Assembly: GCA_002478115.1 (NCBI GenBank)
Contig: DLMH01000061.1
Location: forward strand, 1 to 64,000
Source: Candidatus Acidiferrum typicum
Lineage (GTDB): Bacteria; Acidobacteriota; Terriglobia; Acidiferrales; UBA7541
DNA: 64,000 nt
Direction of reading: 5' to 3'
Shown here: one piece after another, positions 19,128 to 28,983 of the stretch
Layout of the letters: each line of letters begins with the position of its first letter
How positions within the stretch are numbered: position 1 is the stretch's first letter
Notes under the pieces: generated by a model
The model's database searches: none
The model's input: the letters and a program-made list of their open reading frames with translations, nothing else
Told to the model about the DNA's origin: nothing
Program-made: the position numbers and the translations under genes

Positions 19128-19291
19128 GCCACCGGTTGCACCTTCGCGCGATACCATCGTTCGGGGAGCGCCAGTTTTTCTCTGGTGCTCCCCATCATGT
19201 TTAACTGCTAATCTTCCGGCGCTCCACGTCATCTCCGCCACGCATATCCATCGTTGAGCCGTGCGCATCGAAACAGAAGAGGTCGGTGTTG

Positions 19292-20074
19292 ATGACATCG
19301 GGAAAATTCCTGCCCGCCAAAATCCTCGACCGGCGCGTCGTCGCCGATGATCTTTTCCTGCTTCATGTGGACCCGGGCGGCCCGTTTTCCTATCTCGCCG
19401 GCCAGTACGCCACCCTGGGTGTCGAAGTGGAGGGCGAGCGCATCGAACGGGCCTACTCGCTCTGCTCTTCACCCTACGAGAATGTCCTGGAGTTCTTCGT
19501 CGAACGCATCCCCAATGGCGAACTCACCCCGCTCCTCTATGCCATGGACAAGGGCGCTCCCCTCCTTCTTCGCAGATTCGCCAAAGGCCGTTTCACCCTG
19601 GACCTCCGCAGCGGCCGCAAGAACCATCTTCTCCTGGCTACCGTCACCGGAGTCGCGCCCTACGTCAGCTACATCCGCACCGTTCGCACGGACTGGAAAA
19701 AGGGCGGAACTCCGATGCCGGGTGAGCACCGCCTCTTTTGCATTCAGGGAGCGAGCCGCTCCTGGGAATTTGGCTATCGCGATGAGTTGGAGAAGTACGC
19801 CGCCGAAGCGCCTTGGCTGAAGTACGTGCCAGCCATCAGCCGTCCCTGGGAAGATTCCGGATGGCACGGCGAACGAGGCCGTGTGGACGATCTCATCCGC
19901 AAGTACATCCACCTTTGGGGGCTAACGCCGGAAGACACTTCGGCCTATCTTTGCGGTCATCCGGGGATGGTGGAGAGTGGCCGAGGCATTCTGCTGCGCG
20001 CCGGATGGTCCAAGCAGGCCATTCAGGACGAAGTCTACTTCCAGCCAGGCAAGGATGCTGCCGCCGCCTCCTGA
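19292..20074 (+). CDS. ferredoxin-NADP(+) reductase family protein
   Basis: A 260-residue flavoprotein of the bacterial FNR (Fpr-like) group. The FAD motif ERAYSLCSSP lies near residue 50, the NADP-binding segment TVTGVAPYVSYIRT follows, and the motif AYLCGHPGMVE is near the C-terminus. It passes electrons between NADPH and ferredoxin or flavodoxin. Overlapping GTG and TTG codons lie just before the ATG at 19292; the ATG has the best spacing to GAGG. Confidence 0.88.
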   Translation: MTSGKFLPAKILDRRVVADDLFLLHVDPGGPFSYLAGQYATLGVEVEGERIERAYSLCSSPYENVLEFFVERIPNGELTPLLYAMDKGAPLLLRRFAKGRFTLDLRSGRKNHLLLATVTGVAPYVSYIRTVRTDWKKGGTPMPGEHRLFCIQGASRSWEFGYRDELEKYAAEAPWLKYVPAISRPWEDSGWHGERGRVDDLIRKYIHLWGLTPEDTSAYLCGHPGMVESGRGILLRAGWSKQAIQDEVYFQPGKDAAAAS

Positions 20075-20208
20075 CCTGAATTCCTCACAACAATCTGCCT
20101 CGTCAGGAAACCCTGCAACGCCCGTCTTCCACCTGCCCTGTAGCTCAGGCCGTCAGGCCTGAGGCTTTTTCTTGGGTTTCCCTCGTGGCACAGTCACTCC
20201 TGACTGTG

Positions 20209-20289
20209 TTCTTGGGTTTGCCTTTTTCTTGGGTTTGCCTCTTCTTGGGTTCGCTTTTTCTTGGGTTTGCCTTTTCTTGGGCTCGCTTT
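20209..20289. repeat. five-copy 16-base tandem repeat
   Basis: Units start at 20209, 20226, 20242, 20258 and 20274, each reading TTCTTGGG(T/C)T(T/C)GC(C/T)T(T/C), with one 17-base spacing. A sixth isolated CTTGGGTTT occurs at 20171. Since 16 is not a multiple of three and no plausible gene covers it, it is non-coding. It lies just after the stop of the secreted protein gene ending at 20305. Confidence 0.9.
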
Positions 20290-20304
20290 TTCCGCCGGTC
20301 TATT

Positions 20305-20802
20305 CTACTCGCTGGCGAAGACAGGCTTAGCGTGCCGCGCGTGCCATCCCTCGGCGCGCGCACTCCTCGACGCATCTTCCAGCCGACCGGCAACATCCAT
20401 CAGCGTTTCGACGGGCACTTGCACGTGCACGGTCTTGTCGTCGCCCACCACATCAATGTGCAGCTTTCCGTTCACCGTGCCAATGTGCATGTGCTGCTCC
20501 TCATCGGTGACATCGATAAACTCCGCATTCGGATACTTTTGCAGTTCCTTCGCAAGCGCGCGAAACACCGGCAAGTACGGCTTGGCTTGTTCCGCCGCCA
20601 GTTCCAGTGGATGCTGCGGCGCGAGCCTCGCCACCCTCATTCCGGCGGACACCGCCGTGGCCGGCACCCAGAAGTGCACGTGCGACCCCCCAGGCCGGCT
20701 CTCGTCCACGTCTACGCGGATCACCCCTTCGTGAAACACATAGGCGGTGGTCATCGCCAGCGTCGCTCCCAATCCCAATGCGACTTTTGCCAGTACCAGC
20801 AT
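20305..20802 (-). CDS. membrane-anchored protein with a VPVE-type repeat domain
   Basis: A 165-residue protein with an N-terminal signal or anchor (MLVLAKVALGLGATLAMTTA). Its C-terminal half has the pattern NAEFIDVTDEEQHMHIGTVNGKLHIDV followed by HVQVPVETLMDVAGRL. Similar patterns occur twice in the upstream gene (INVPIEMAEKVLPAI and IKVPIKVVDALLSAG). I do not recognise a named family. The two genes are 23 bases apart and must be co-transcribed. A longer start 54 bases upstream would overlap the neighbour and is less likely. Confidence 0.7.
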   Translation of the reverse strand: MLVLAKVALGLGATLAMTTAYVFHEGVIRVDVDESRPGGSHVHFWVPATAVSAGMRVARLAPQHPLELAAEQAKPYLPVFRALAKELQKYPNAEFIDVTDEEQHMHIGTVNGKLHIDVVGDDKTVHVQVPVETLMDVAGRLEDASRSARAEGWHARHAKPVFASE

Positions 20803-20825
20803 GATCGTTTCTCCTCGCCGCTCGC

Positions 20826-21476
20826 CTATTCCGTTGAGTTCTTGGAGTCGATCCAAATATGTACGTCGTTCTCCGCGTCCTTCACGGTCACAAGTTCCGT
20901 GTCACCGTGCGCGGAGAGCGCCCGCAATGCCGCCACCAGGTCCAACTCATCTTTCCCGGCGGACAGCAGCGCATCCACTACCTTTATTGGGACCTTGATC
21001 TCCACTTTGGATTCCACCGGCGCGCTGGCCTTCTCGCCCTTCGCTGAGTCTTCCTTGGCCGCCGCCTTCTTCACGTGTTCCTTGTCGGTCACGATGATGT
21101 AGAGCATCCCGTTGCTCTTGGACACCCGGACATTATTCTCGTTGCTCTGCACGGTCACGTACTCGCCGTCTTTGGCCGTCCGCACGGCATCCAGAATCGC
21201 GCGCAGGTCCACATCCTTCACTTGGCCGGACTCGATGCGCACCTTACCGTCGTGCAGCCTGTCCTTGTTGATGGCAGGCAAAACCTTTTCGGCCATTTCG
21301 ATGGGCACGTTGATTCGGACCACCTCGCCTTTGGCGTCTCTGCTGGTGACGCGAATGTGGATCCATTGATCCGTGTCGGTGGCCGCCTGGGCCAGGCTGG
21401 CCGCAGGAGCCAGGGCGAAGAGGGCCAGAGCCAGGGTCGCCGCTGCTTTAAGGAATCCCCGAGTGGAAAGGTTCAT
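20826..21476 (-). CDS. secreted protein with two copies of the same unknown domain
   Basis: A 216-residue protein with a signal peptide (cleavage near SLAQA). Copy one spans about 35-125: IHIRVTS, VRINVPIEMAEKVLPAI, then EYVTVQSNENNVRVSK. Copy two spans about 150-213: VEIKVPIKVVDALLSAG, then ELVTVKDAENDVHIWID. A third copy is in the next gene. The fold appears to alternate beta strands with one helix. No catalytic residues are apparent. The start MNLSTRGF is preceded by AGGAGG. Confidence 0.75.
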   Translation of the reverse strand: MNLSTRGFLKAAATLALALFALAPAASLAQAATDTDQWIHIRVTSRDAKGEVVRINVPIEMAEKVLPAINKDRLHDGKVRIESGQVKDVDLRAILDAVRTAKDGEYVTVQSNENNVRVSKSNGMLYIIVTDKEHVKKAAAKEDSAKGEKASAPVESKVEIKVPIKVVDALLSAGKDELDLVAALRALSAHGDTELVTVKDAENDVHIWIDSKNSTE

Positions 21477-21785
21477 GATGAACCTCCTTTGCATTCCTGT
21501 ACGCACATTCCCGTCGAAAAGTTCCCGCCGCTCCCCGTTTCTTGCTGCAATTTGGTCGGACTACGCCGTCTGGTAGCCGAGGCTCCTGACTGGCTGCTGA
21601 AATAGTCCTTCTCTGTAGGAGGCCGGGGCTTCAGCCCCGGCGAAACGGTCTTAAAAGGGCTGGGCTTCAGCCCCTGAAGAAAGTCTCTCTCTGTTTTTCA
21701 GGAACCTGCCGCGTTTCACTTCTCCGGGCTGGTTGCTCTGCAGGATCGCCTCGGACGACCCATCCCGTAACCTTTTTACCCCGCC
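21477..21785. other. 309-base intergenic region with two related hairpins
   Basis: Contains GCCGGGGCT-TC-AGCCCCGGC at 21622-21641 and GGGCT-TC-AGCCC at 21662-21673, both of the dispersed SAGCCC palindrome type. No gene seen. It separates the twin secreted genes from the LolA-like gene, all read leftward. Confidence 0.6.
21622..21673. repeat. paired GGGCT-TC-AGCCC palindromes
   Basis: Two hairpins with identical TC loops, nine-base and five-base arms, 20 bases apart. Related palindromes are at 24961, 24995 and 55881. Confidence 0.7.
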
Positions 21786-22724
21786 TTACTTAGGGGTGTT
21801 TTGCTCTTCTTTGATTTCCTTGGCCTCGCCCATCTTGACGGTGCTGCCGTAACGCTTGTAGTTCGAGTACTTCACGGTCATGCGGATATGCACGTCTCCG
21901 CTGCGGAAATGCAGGTAGTCGTCGGCGCGCGTGAACACGGGAAACCAGTAGCCCTTCTCGATGTTCTGCCGGTAGGTGCGGAAGCGCGGGAAGACGTTTT
22001 CATTATTCTTGGTGATGATGTCCGGCACCGCTTTCCCATCGGTCATCACAATCTGCAAGTCCTTGTCGTCCACCCACACGCGCCCCTGAAAATAGCGCTG
22101 GTTTTTCTCAATCGTTTTTGGGGCCACGTCAAAGACGTACGTCGAAAGCTCGTCCACCTGCTGCCGCCCCACATAGGTGACGTTGTACTTGGGCAATTCC
22201 GTCGAGGTCAGCACGAATGGCTGAACGTTGCGCACGTCCTCCAGGTCCTGCTGGCTCAGCATGATGCGCCGCAGCGTGTCCGGCGGAGCGAACTTGACCT
22301 TTTCAAAGCGCTTGCCATCCGGCGTGAAAATGATGTCGCTGACCATGCGGTATTCGCCGTCTGGCCGGTCGTCATCATCAATCGTCTGGATGGCAAAAGC
22401 TTGCGTGTAGGTATAGTTGTCGCGCTCGATTCGGAATTCGGTTTCGCGCGCGGCAAAGCGCTTGATGATCTCCTCCACGGGCTGGGAAGGTGGATCATTG
22501 GTAATGGGATTGTCGCCCGGCGAATGCAGCCGCTGGGGTGGCGGGGGCTCCTGCGCGGGGTCGGAACTGGGGGGACTGGCCGGTGCGGGCTTGGCCTTGG
22601 GGGCCGTGGTCATCGGGCCCGGAAAATCCTGCGCGGCGGCCGGCAGCGCCAGGAAAAGGGCAGAGGCTCCCAGGAGAATAAACGGTTTCAGGCACATCGT
22701 CCTGATGGCATTAGAAATCTTCAA
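21786..22724 (-). CDS. LolA-like outer-membrane lipoprotein-sorting family protein
   Basis: A 312-residue exported protein with a signal peptide (KPFILLGASALFLALPAAAQ), a proline-rich linker, then a beta-rich domain with strands such as YNVTYVGRQQVDELSTYVFDV and GRVWVDDKDLQIVMTDGKA, typical of LolA/LolB-like (outer membrane lipoprotein-sorting) proteins. The start is TTG at 22724, chosen because GGAGG lies six bases upstream (22731-22735); an ATG nine codons later is the alternative. Longer than E. coli LolA, so a lipid- or lipoprotein-handling role is inferred, not shown. Confidence 0.75.
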   Translation of the reverse strand: MKISNAIRTMCLKPFILLGASALFLALPAAAQDFPGPMTTAPKAKPAPASPPSSDPAQEPPPPQRLHSPGDNPITNDPPSQPVEEIIKRFAARETEFRIERDNYTYTQAFAIQTIDDDDRPDGEYRMVSDIIFTPDGKRFEKVKFAPPDTLRRIMLSQQDLEDVRNVQPFVLTSTELPKYNVTYVGRQQVDELSTYVFDVAPKTIEKNQRYFQGRVWVDDKDLQIVMTDGKAVPDIITKNNENVFPRFRTYRQNIEKGYWFPVFTRADDYLHFRSGDVHIRMTVKYSNYKRYGSTVKMGEAKEIKEEQNTPK

Positions 22725-23162
22725 GGCTATCCTCCACACACTGCTCTTGCTGATACAGTATAGGATTTTAACAGGGCAGCAGGGGTTGCACGGCAGAATG
22801 TTGCACCGCTGAAAGTTGGCTCTGGCCCGGGAACGCCAATCTCCCGATTGGCGTGTGGCCAAACGCCATTCAGGAGAATGCGTGCCCAGCAGAAAACCAT
22901 GAAGGGCGAAGAAAACCCAAGACCCAGGCGCAAAACCCAAGCCTGGGGCACCCCCCGTGTTTGTTCATTCCTGGACGGGCTCAGAAAGGGCCTTCCCTCC
23001 CGCGTATTTCGAGACGAAGAACCCAAGTTCATCAACCCGATGCCGTGGATCTCGGATCCCTAAAAAACGGTGTGCCGACAAACGCAATCAATAGTAAACG
23101 GACGCGCATGATAGAATCCGGGCAACGGAGAGGCGAAGCCCTTCCCAACAGGAGCACCTCCG
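22725..23162. other. 438-base divergent intergenic region
   Basis: No convincing gene. It contains the hairpin GCCAATC-TCCC-GATTGGC near 22835-22852 and short AACCCAAG repeats near 22916-22944 that echo the tandem repeat at 20209. It must hold promoters for both flanking genes. An AGGAG site at 23151 belongs to the gene at 23163. Confidence 0.5.
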
Positions 23163-24074
23163 ATGAAAACGATTGGAACAGTCACTGGCGTGATCGTAGG
23201 CATCCTGGCTGGCTTTTTCGGCGCGCGAATGGAGAGTTTAAACTGGCATCCGATGCTGGCCAGTCCGGCTGCAGCAGACTATCAGAACTCGCCCGTAAAA
23301 CGCGACCCAGCGTTTGTGGCTGAATGGGAAAAGCTAAAGAAGACGAGCCCGCAAGAGTTTGCAAAGCAAAAGGCGCGTTTCCTCGTTATCGCTCAAATTG
23401 ATTTGGCGCGCTTCGGATACGGGACTCGCATAACCGGAACACTTGACCAACCGACGCAAGAGGCACTAAAGGCATATCAGTTGCACAAAGGAATCGCTGC
23501 AACTGGTGACATCGAACCTGTCACGATAGATAGCTTATCAGCGGACGATGATTCGATCAGTCATCCCGACTTGTTTTTGGCACCTTACGAGTTCATGGCT
23601 GACAATTGGGACGGCGGTGGCTTCACAGCAGATGGCTCTTGGGTCGAGGAAGGAGGAAAAGAACCGGAACTCGAAAATAGCCAGTTAGAGTGCTACGAGG
23701 ATTGGCATGTGTGCATCGACGCTCAAGCACGTGAGATGAAACTCTTTTCTGCCACGAGCATTATTGGCAAGGCTGATGCATATCGAATCAAAAGTTGGGA
23801 CAAATACGAAATTGTCGCGGATTCCGGAAACTTCGACCCGTGCGAGCGCGATACTCTTCACATCAACCGCCAAGAGAAAAGTGTATCTCTCGTTTCCGTG
23901 CCCGCATACAAAGATGAGAAGACATGCAAAATCTTCGGAGCCCCAAAGACAGTAACTTTTCGTTTGGTCGACGGCAAGCAAATCGCTGACCCCCGCAACA
24001 AGTCGCGGCAGGCAGCATTCAAGTCTGTCCTCCAAATGTCGGACAACGCGTGGGCCATCATAGATGGTAAGTGA
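23163..24074 (+). CDS. exported protein with peptidoglycan-binding-like domain
   Basis: A 303-residue protein with an N-terminal hydrophobic segment (TVTGVIVGILAGFFGARM) acting as signal or anchor. Residues about 75-120 (LVIAQIDLARFGYGTRITGTLDQPTQEALKAYQLHKGI) match the PG_binding_1 helix bundle. The C-terminal 160 residues have several cysteines and no known motif. AGGAG about seven bases upstream supports the ATG. Base composition is visibly less GC-rich than neighbouring genes, which may mean later arrival. Confidence 0.75.
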   Translation: MKTIGTVTGVIVGILAGFFGARMESLNWHPMLASPAAADYQNSPVKRDPAFVAEWEKLKKTSPQEFAKQKARFLVIAQIDLARFGYGTRITGTLDQPTQEALKAYQLHKGIAATGDIEPVTIDSLSADDDSISHPDLFLAPYEFMADNWDGGGFTADGSWVEEGGKEPELENSQLECYEDWHVCIDAQAREMKLFSATSIIGKADAYRIKSWDKYEIVADSGNFDPCERDTLHINRQEKSVSLVSVPAYKDEKTCKIFGAPKTVTFRLVDGKQIADPRNKSRQAAFKSVLQMSDNAWAIIDGK

Positions 24075-24281
24075 AGTTTCGTGGCGATTCGAGATGCGGT
24101 GAGCCATGGGAAAGAGGTTTGATCTTTTGGCCGTTCTGTGGCTGGTGGGTGTGACGCAGAATTCCTGGGATTTCTGGTTGGGCAGGCAGCACAGCCTTTG
24201 GGGTGCGTTCGGGGTTCACACCGTGAGGATACCACTTTAGAAAATGACCGTGGGGTGATGAAAGGCAGAGAAGAAGTTGCC

Positions 24282-24740
24282 TCAGCGCGTTAAGCCTCCG
24301 CCACCCTCCCCGCGTCGCGCGTCGAGAGACCACGCGCCAGCACCCACCGAAATCAGGAAGAGCAAGGAGCAGAACATCGCGAAGTCGGTGCGGGCGTCGC
24401 TGACCATGTACCAGAAGCCCTGGGCGGCACGAAATAGCTCTGGCAACTTCGTGGTCGCGATCGCCGTGCAGATTACAATCAGCAGCGGAACGGCTGCTAC
24501 TCTGGTCCAAAGCCCGAGCAAAACCAGCGTGCCACACGCTATCTCAAACGTTCCAACAAAGTGCGCCGTGAAATACGGATGCGGAAATCCAATCCTGGTG
24601 AAACGAGCCACACCCATATTCGGGTCGGTGTACTTGAGTATGCCCTGCGTGAAGAAAATCAGTCCGACCGCCAGGCGAATCAGCAGGATGCTCGCCGGAC
24701 CCTCTGGGGGGCTGAAAAAGAACCGCAACAGTGAGTTCAT
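24282..24740 (-). CDS. DoxX-family membrane protein
   Basis: A 152-residue protein with four membrane segments and the DoxX pattern LLIRLAVGLIFFTQGILKY, FVGTFEIACGTLVLLGLWTRVAAVPLLIVIC. DoxX proteins occur in quinone or redox-stress contexts, but the role is not settled for most. Start MNSLLRFFF. Isolated gene on the minus strand with no operon partner. Confidence 0.85.
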   Translation of the reverse strand: MNSLLRFFFSPPEGPASILLIRLAVGLIFFTQGILKYTDPNMGVARFTRIGFPHPYFTAHFVGTFEIACGTLVLLGLWTRVAAVPLLIVICTAIATTKLPELFRAAQGFWYMVSDARTDFAMFCSLLFLISVGAGAWSLDARRGEGGGGLTR

Positions 24741-25216
24741 ATTGTTTGCTCATTCTTTCCCGAGATGAAGAAACATACATGCGCCGGGGGCGCAGCCAAA
24801 GACGTGGAATTGGGATTCACGGAGGCAGCATACCACTATAGAAAATAACAGCAGAGCGCTAATAGTCAGGGAATCGGTTGGCCTGCGACCAGAGCGACGG
24901 CCACCCGAAGCTGTCTCAGCGCGTTAAGCCTTGCGCCCCCCGCCAAGAGTGGAGTCTTCAGGGCCTGAAGCCCATTTGTTGAGTTGGGCGTAATGTCGGA
25001 GCTGAAGCTCCGACCCCTAAGGGAAGAGGGGGAGAGGCGCTGGCATCTCCGCCGGGCCGGGACAGGCGCCAGCCATGCGCGGAGGGGCGGCAGCACACGT
25101 CCCCGGTAGCCGACGCACTGCCGTCTACGGCCCCCGATGCTGCCAACATCGCGATGTGTTTCTTTCTGTATAGAAGAAGCTAGTCCAGGTGGACTAATAT
25201 GAGGCGAGGAGATCCT
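24741..25216. other. 476-base intergenic region with palindromes
   Basis: No gene found. It contains GGGC-CTGAA-GCCC at 24961 and a perfect GTCGGAGCT-GA-AGCTCCGAC at 24995-25014. Two stretches (24290 and 24920) share the sequence CAGCGCGTTAAGCC, inside and outside the doxX gene, showing a short duplicated segment. The small membrane gene starts at 25217. Confidence 0.5.
24995..25014. repeat. GTCGGAGCT palindrome
   Basis: Perfect nine-base arms with a GA centre. A second copy with one arm change is at 55881-55900 before the rhamnose operon. Confidence 0.75.
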
Positions 25217-25390
25217 ATGTCCTTCGGTCTTTACTCGGGTGGATTCGCGATCGTAATCATCGGCCTGATTTATGCCGCACACTTGCTACACATGCCCGCA
25301 CGCTGGATTGTGGCGGGCGCGGTCGTACTCTTGGGAGTCGGGATTGTGGCAGCCGTAAAGGCGACGCGTCAGAAAGATCCTGTGGGATGA
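25217..25390 (+). CDS. small two-helix membrane protein
   Basis: A 57-residue protein with two hydrophobic helices (SGGFAIVIIGLIYAAHLL and WIVAGAVVLLGVGIVAAV) and a short basic tail. GGAG six bases before the ATG at 25217 supports this start over one 18 bases upstream. No family recognised. Confidence 0.55.
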   Translation: MSFGLYSGGFAIVIIGLIYAAHLLHMPARWIVAGAVVLLGVGIVAAVKATRQKDPVG

Positions 25391-25628
25391 CGGGATTGTC
25401 AGAATCTGACTCTCCCTTGACTCAGCAGACCGGCGTGTAGAGTCCGAACTCCGGGGTTCTGGTGGGACTGGCTTCGCTAGTGGTGAGGTAGCGACGCCAG
25501 TTTGGGAAAGCCGCGTTCGGCCTGGCAACAATAGTGTCGTAATCCACGAATTTGACGATTCGAATCCAGTCCTGGCCCGGAATTCGATTACTCCCGATAA
25601 TTAGGGTCATCGGGGAAGTGGATTCTAC

Positions 25629-26267
25629 TTGATTATCGGACACTTAATAGCGGCATCGCTGCCAACGTTAGAACGAGGCCTGCGGCGCTGGATGTTTCAC
25701 CTCGGCGGCCTGGGTCTGATTCCCCTCGGGCTGCTGGACAATTCCCCCCTTCCGATACCGGGCGCCATGGATGTGGCAACGCTTGTGCTCTCCGCGCGCC
25801 AGCAGCAGTTGTGGCTTTATTACGCGGTGATGGCGACGGCGGGTTCGGTGGTTGGAGGTTTTGTCACGTACCGGCTGGCGCGCAAAGGAGGGAAAGCAGC
25901 GCTCGAACGCAGGTTCTCGCGCCGGACAGTGGACAAAGTTTGCCGGATCTTCGAGCGATGGGGATTCGGCGCGATTGTCATCCCCGCTTTGCTGCCGCCG
26001 CCCATGCCCATGGTTCCATTTCTGCTTGCGGCGGGCGCCATGCAATATCCGGTAAGAAAATTCCTGGCGGCGCTCGCGCTCGGGCGAATCTTCAGATACA
26101 TGATCCTGGCTTACCTGGCCGCGCGGTATGGACGGCGAATCATCGCGTTCATCAGGGTACACGGGCACCCGGTGGCATTGGGAATCATCGTGGTGCTGCT
26201 GGCCACTGCTGCCGTGGTTTTTTATTTCTGGGGAGGAGCAAGAGCAAAGAGAGGGCGTCGTAAGTAG
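25629..26267 (+). CDS. VTT/DedA-like (YqaA-type) membrane protein
   Basis: A 212-residue multi-pass membrane protein with the VTT pattern: PLPIPGAMDVATLVLSAR in the first re-entrant region, GSVVGGFVTYRLARKGG, and FERWGFGAIVIPALLPPPMP in the second. DedA/VTT proteins act in lipid flipping or membrane proton balance. The start is TTG with weak ribosome site; an ATG at 25692 is an alternative that would remove the first amphipathic segment. Confidence 0.8.
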   Translation: MIIGHLIAASLPTLERGLRRWMFHLGGLGLIPLGLLDNSPLPIPGAMDVATLVLSARQQQLWLYYAVMATAGSVVGGFVTYRLARKGGKAALERRFSRRTVDKVCRIFERWGFGAIVIPALLPPPMPMVPFLLAAGAMQYPVRKFLAALALGRIFRYMILAYLAARYGRRIIAFIRVHGHPVALGIIVVLLATAAVVFYFWGGARAKRGRRK

Positions 26268-26492
26268 GCGCCGAGCTGAAGACCATTGTGGCGGGTGACT
26301 CAGACAGCGTCCGGAAAAGTCAAAATCCCCACACGTAAAACCGACATGTGAGACACCCGGCCTGAGCCACCCGCTCACCGAGAAAGGCGAGGAATTACGC
26401 AGAGGACACTGAGGGCGCAGAGTTCGCAGAGAGGAGAAACCCAAACCTGCGGGACCTACCTATCGCGTCTTCGCCAGAGCAAGAAACAATCG

Positions 26493-28751
26493 TCAGGCCT
26501 GACGCCACTTGAGGAAGACGGCTGCAAGGGGCGGCAGCGTAAGCGCGAGCGATTGGCGGCGGCCTTGCCAGGCATGCTCGTCGGCGTTCATGCCGCCTAG
26601 GTTGCCCACGTTTGAGCCGCCATAAATTGCGGCATCGGTGTTCAGCACTTCTTTGTAGTGTCCCGCCCGGGGCACACCGAGCCGGTAGCCGTAGCGCACC
26701 ACCGGCGTGGCGTTCAGCACCGCCAGGATCACGTCGTCGGGATTCTTGCCGCGGCGGATGAACGAATACACGCTGTTGTCCGAATCGTTGGCGTCAATCC
26801 ACTCAAATCCTTGCCAGTCGAAATCCACCTGATGCAAGGCCGGCTCCGCAGCGAGCACGCGATTCAGGTCGCGCACCAGATTCTGCACGCCGCGATGCGA
26901 TTCGTACTGCAGCAGATGCCAGTCCAGGCTCTCCGCTTCGTACCACTCGTTCCGCTGCCCGAACTCCTGCCCCATGAACAGCAGCTTCTTCCCGGGATGC
27001 GCGGCTTGATAGGCGAGCAGCAGGCGCAGATTCGCGAACTGCTGCCACATGTCGCCCGGCATTTTGTGCAGCAGCGAATTCTTTCCGTGCACCACTTCAT
27101 CGTGGGAGAAGGGCAGCATGAAGTTTTCGGAGAAAGCGTACAGCAGCGAAAACGTCAATTTGTTGTGCTCGTAGCGCCGGAAAACGGGGTCCTTGGAGAA
27201 ATAGTGCAGCGTGTCGTTCATCCAGCCCATGTTCCACTTCAGGCTGAACCCCAGCCCGCCGAGATACGTTGGGCGCGACACGCTGGGCCACGCCGTGGAC
27301 TCCTCCGCGATGGTCAGCACGCCGGGGAATCGCAAGTAGGCCACTTCATTCATCCGCTTCAAAAAATCGATGGCATCCAGATTCTCGCGCCCGCCGTAAC
27401 GGTTCGGTATCCACTCGCCCTCCTTGCGCGAATAATCCAGATACAACATGGAGGCGACGGCATCCACGCGCAGCCCGTCAATGTGGTATTTGTCCAGCCA
27501 GAACAGCGCATTAGAGATCAGGAAATTCTGCACTTCGTTGCGGCCGTAGTTATAAACCAGCGTGCCCCAGTCAGGATGCGTGCCCTGCCGCGGGTCGGAA
27601 TGTTCGTAGAGATGCGTGCCGTCAAAAAGACTCAGGCCGTGGGAGTCGCGCGGAAAATGCGCAGGCGTCCAATCGAGGAGCACTCCAAGTCCCGCCTGGT
27701 GGCAGCGATCCACAAAGGCCATAAACTCCGAGGGCGTCCCGTAACGGCTGGTGGCGGCGAAATAGCCGAGCGTCTGATAGCCCCAGGAGCCGTCAAAGGG
27801 ATGCTCCATCACCGGCATCAGTTCAATGTGTGTGTAGCCGAGATCCTTCACGTAAGGAATCAGTTGATCGGCCAGTTCGAGGTAGCTGAGCCAGCGGTTG
27901 TGCTCCTCGGGCATGCGGCGCCACGAGCCGAGATGCACTTCGTACACGGAAATCGCCTGCTGCAGCCAATTCCTCTGCGTGCGCTGCGTCATCCAGTCGC
28001 CGTCCGCCCAGTTGTGATTGTCCAGACGCGCCACAACCGAGCCGGTGTTCGGCCGCAACTCCGAAAAGTAGCCGTAGGGATCGGCCTTCAGCGGCAGCAT
28101 CTCGCCGCGCGGGCCGATGATTTCGTATTTGTAAATCGCGCCCTCGCCGAGGTCGGGCAGAAACAACTCCCAGATGCCGGAAGAGCCGCGCGTGCGCATG
28201 GGATGGACGCGGCCGTCCCAGCCATTGAAGTCGCCCACCACGCTGACGCGCCGCGCGCTGGGCGCCCATACGGCAAAGTGCACGCCGGAAACGCCGTCCA
28301 CCGTCTTGATATGTGCGCCCAGCTTCTCGTAGGTGTCGTAGTGGCGGCCTTCGCCCATCAGGTAAAGATCAAATTCGCTGAGCAGATAGGGGAAGGCGTA
28401 AGCGTCGTGGCCTTCGACCACCGCGCCATAATCCATGCGGCAGCGAATGCGATAACTCGAAGGAGCCGGTGCCAACTCGCTCACCAGCGGAAGTTCCGCC
28501 TCGTAGATACCCTCCGGCCGAACTTTTTTCATGGGCAGCGGCGCAGTTTCTCCACCCCAAAGGAGATGGGCTTCCACCGCTCGCGGTTGCAAGATGCGCA
28601 CAAGCCAACGGCGCCCCGCGGGCGTCTCTATGGGCTGTGGCCCAAGCACAGCAAATGGATCCGAATTGCGACCCGCCAGCAGGGCGTCCATGGGCGCCAC
28701 TGCCGGGTCGACCGGCGCGGCTTTCGGTTTTTGGGGAGGAGTATCGGGCAC
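26493..28751 (-). CDS. glgB: 1,4-alpha-glucan branching enzyme
   Basis: A 752-residue glycogen branching enzyme (GH13). The N-terminal CBM48 domains ([12 protein letters not shown]) precede the catalytic barrel. The nucleophile aspartate is in [14 protein letters not shown] (about 428), the acid/base glutamate in [11 protein letters not shown] (about 481) and the transition-state aspartate in [11 protein letters not shown]. It makes alpha-1,6 branches in glycogen. Full length. No other glycogen gene is nearby. The stop lies inside a CGTCAGGCCTGACG palindrome at 26491. Confidence 0.97.
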   Translation of the reverse strand: MPDTPPQKPKAAPVDPAVAPMDALLAGRNSDPFAVLGPQPIETPAGRRWLVRILQPRAVEAHLLWGGETAPLPMKKVRPEGIYEAELPLVSELAPAPSSYRIRCRMDYGAVVEGHDAYAFPYLLSEFDLYLMGEGRHYDTYEKLGAHIKTVDGVSGVHFAVWAPSARRVSVVGDFNGWDGRVHPMRTRGSSGIWELFLPDLGEGAIYKYEIIGPRGEMLPLKADPYGYFSELRPNTGSVVARLDNHNWADGDWMTQRTQRNWLQQAISVYEVHLGSWRRMPEEHNRWLSYLELADQLIPYVKDLGYTHIELMPVMEHPFDGSWGYQTLGYFAATSRYGTPSEFMAFVDRCHQAGLGVLLDWTPAHFPRDSHGLSLFDGTHLYEHSDPRQGTHPDWGTLVYNYGRNEVQNFLISNALFWLDKYHIDGLRVDAVASMLYLDYSRKEGEWIPNRYGGRENLDAIDFLKRMNEVAYLRFPGVLTIAEESTAWPSVSRPTYLGGLGFSLKWNMGWMNDTLHYFSKDPVFRRYEHNKLTFSLLYAFSENFMLPFSHDEVVHGKNSLLHKMPGDMWQQFANLRLLLAYQAAHPGKKLLFMGQEFGQRNEWYEAESLDWHLLQYESHRGVQNLVRDLNRVLAAEPALHQVDFDWQGFEWIDANDSDNSVYSFIRRGKNPDDVILAVLNATPVVRYGYRLGVPRAGHYKEVLNTDAAIYGGSNVGNLGGMNADEHAWQGRRQSLALTLPPLAAVFLKWRQA

Positions 28752-28983
28752 GGCAGCATTCTATCGGATTCTGCTCGCCGGACCAACTCACAGTGCGACT
28801 AACAGCGCAATGAATTCCGCGTGTCCTGATCTGAAGGCCGAACCTGGACTCTCGCTTCCGTGGTGAGTAGGTTCTCGACTTCGCGACAGGTCTGGACCTA
28901 CGACCGTAAGTGCCGATCTTGTGCCGTCTTGAGAACAGGCTGGGACAGAACGCAAGAAAAGTTTGCCGCTGGGGAATCGAGGG

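Noticed and set aside
25545..25575. tRNA-like T-arm (GATTCGAATC)
   Set aside because: No acceptor stem, anticodon arm or D arm can be folded around it on either strand.
25422..25643. 73-codon minus-strand frame between two membrane protein genes
   Set aside because: The translation looks protein-like in places, but there is no family match, ribosome site or partner, and it overlaps the start of the VTT gene.
26658..28802. 714-codon open frame antisense to glgB
   Set aside because: Covers the branching enzyme in full; long antisense frames are expected in GC-rich coding DNA and the product has no recognisable domain.
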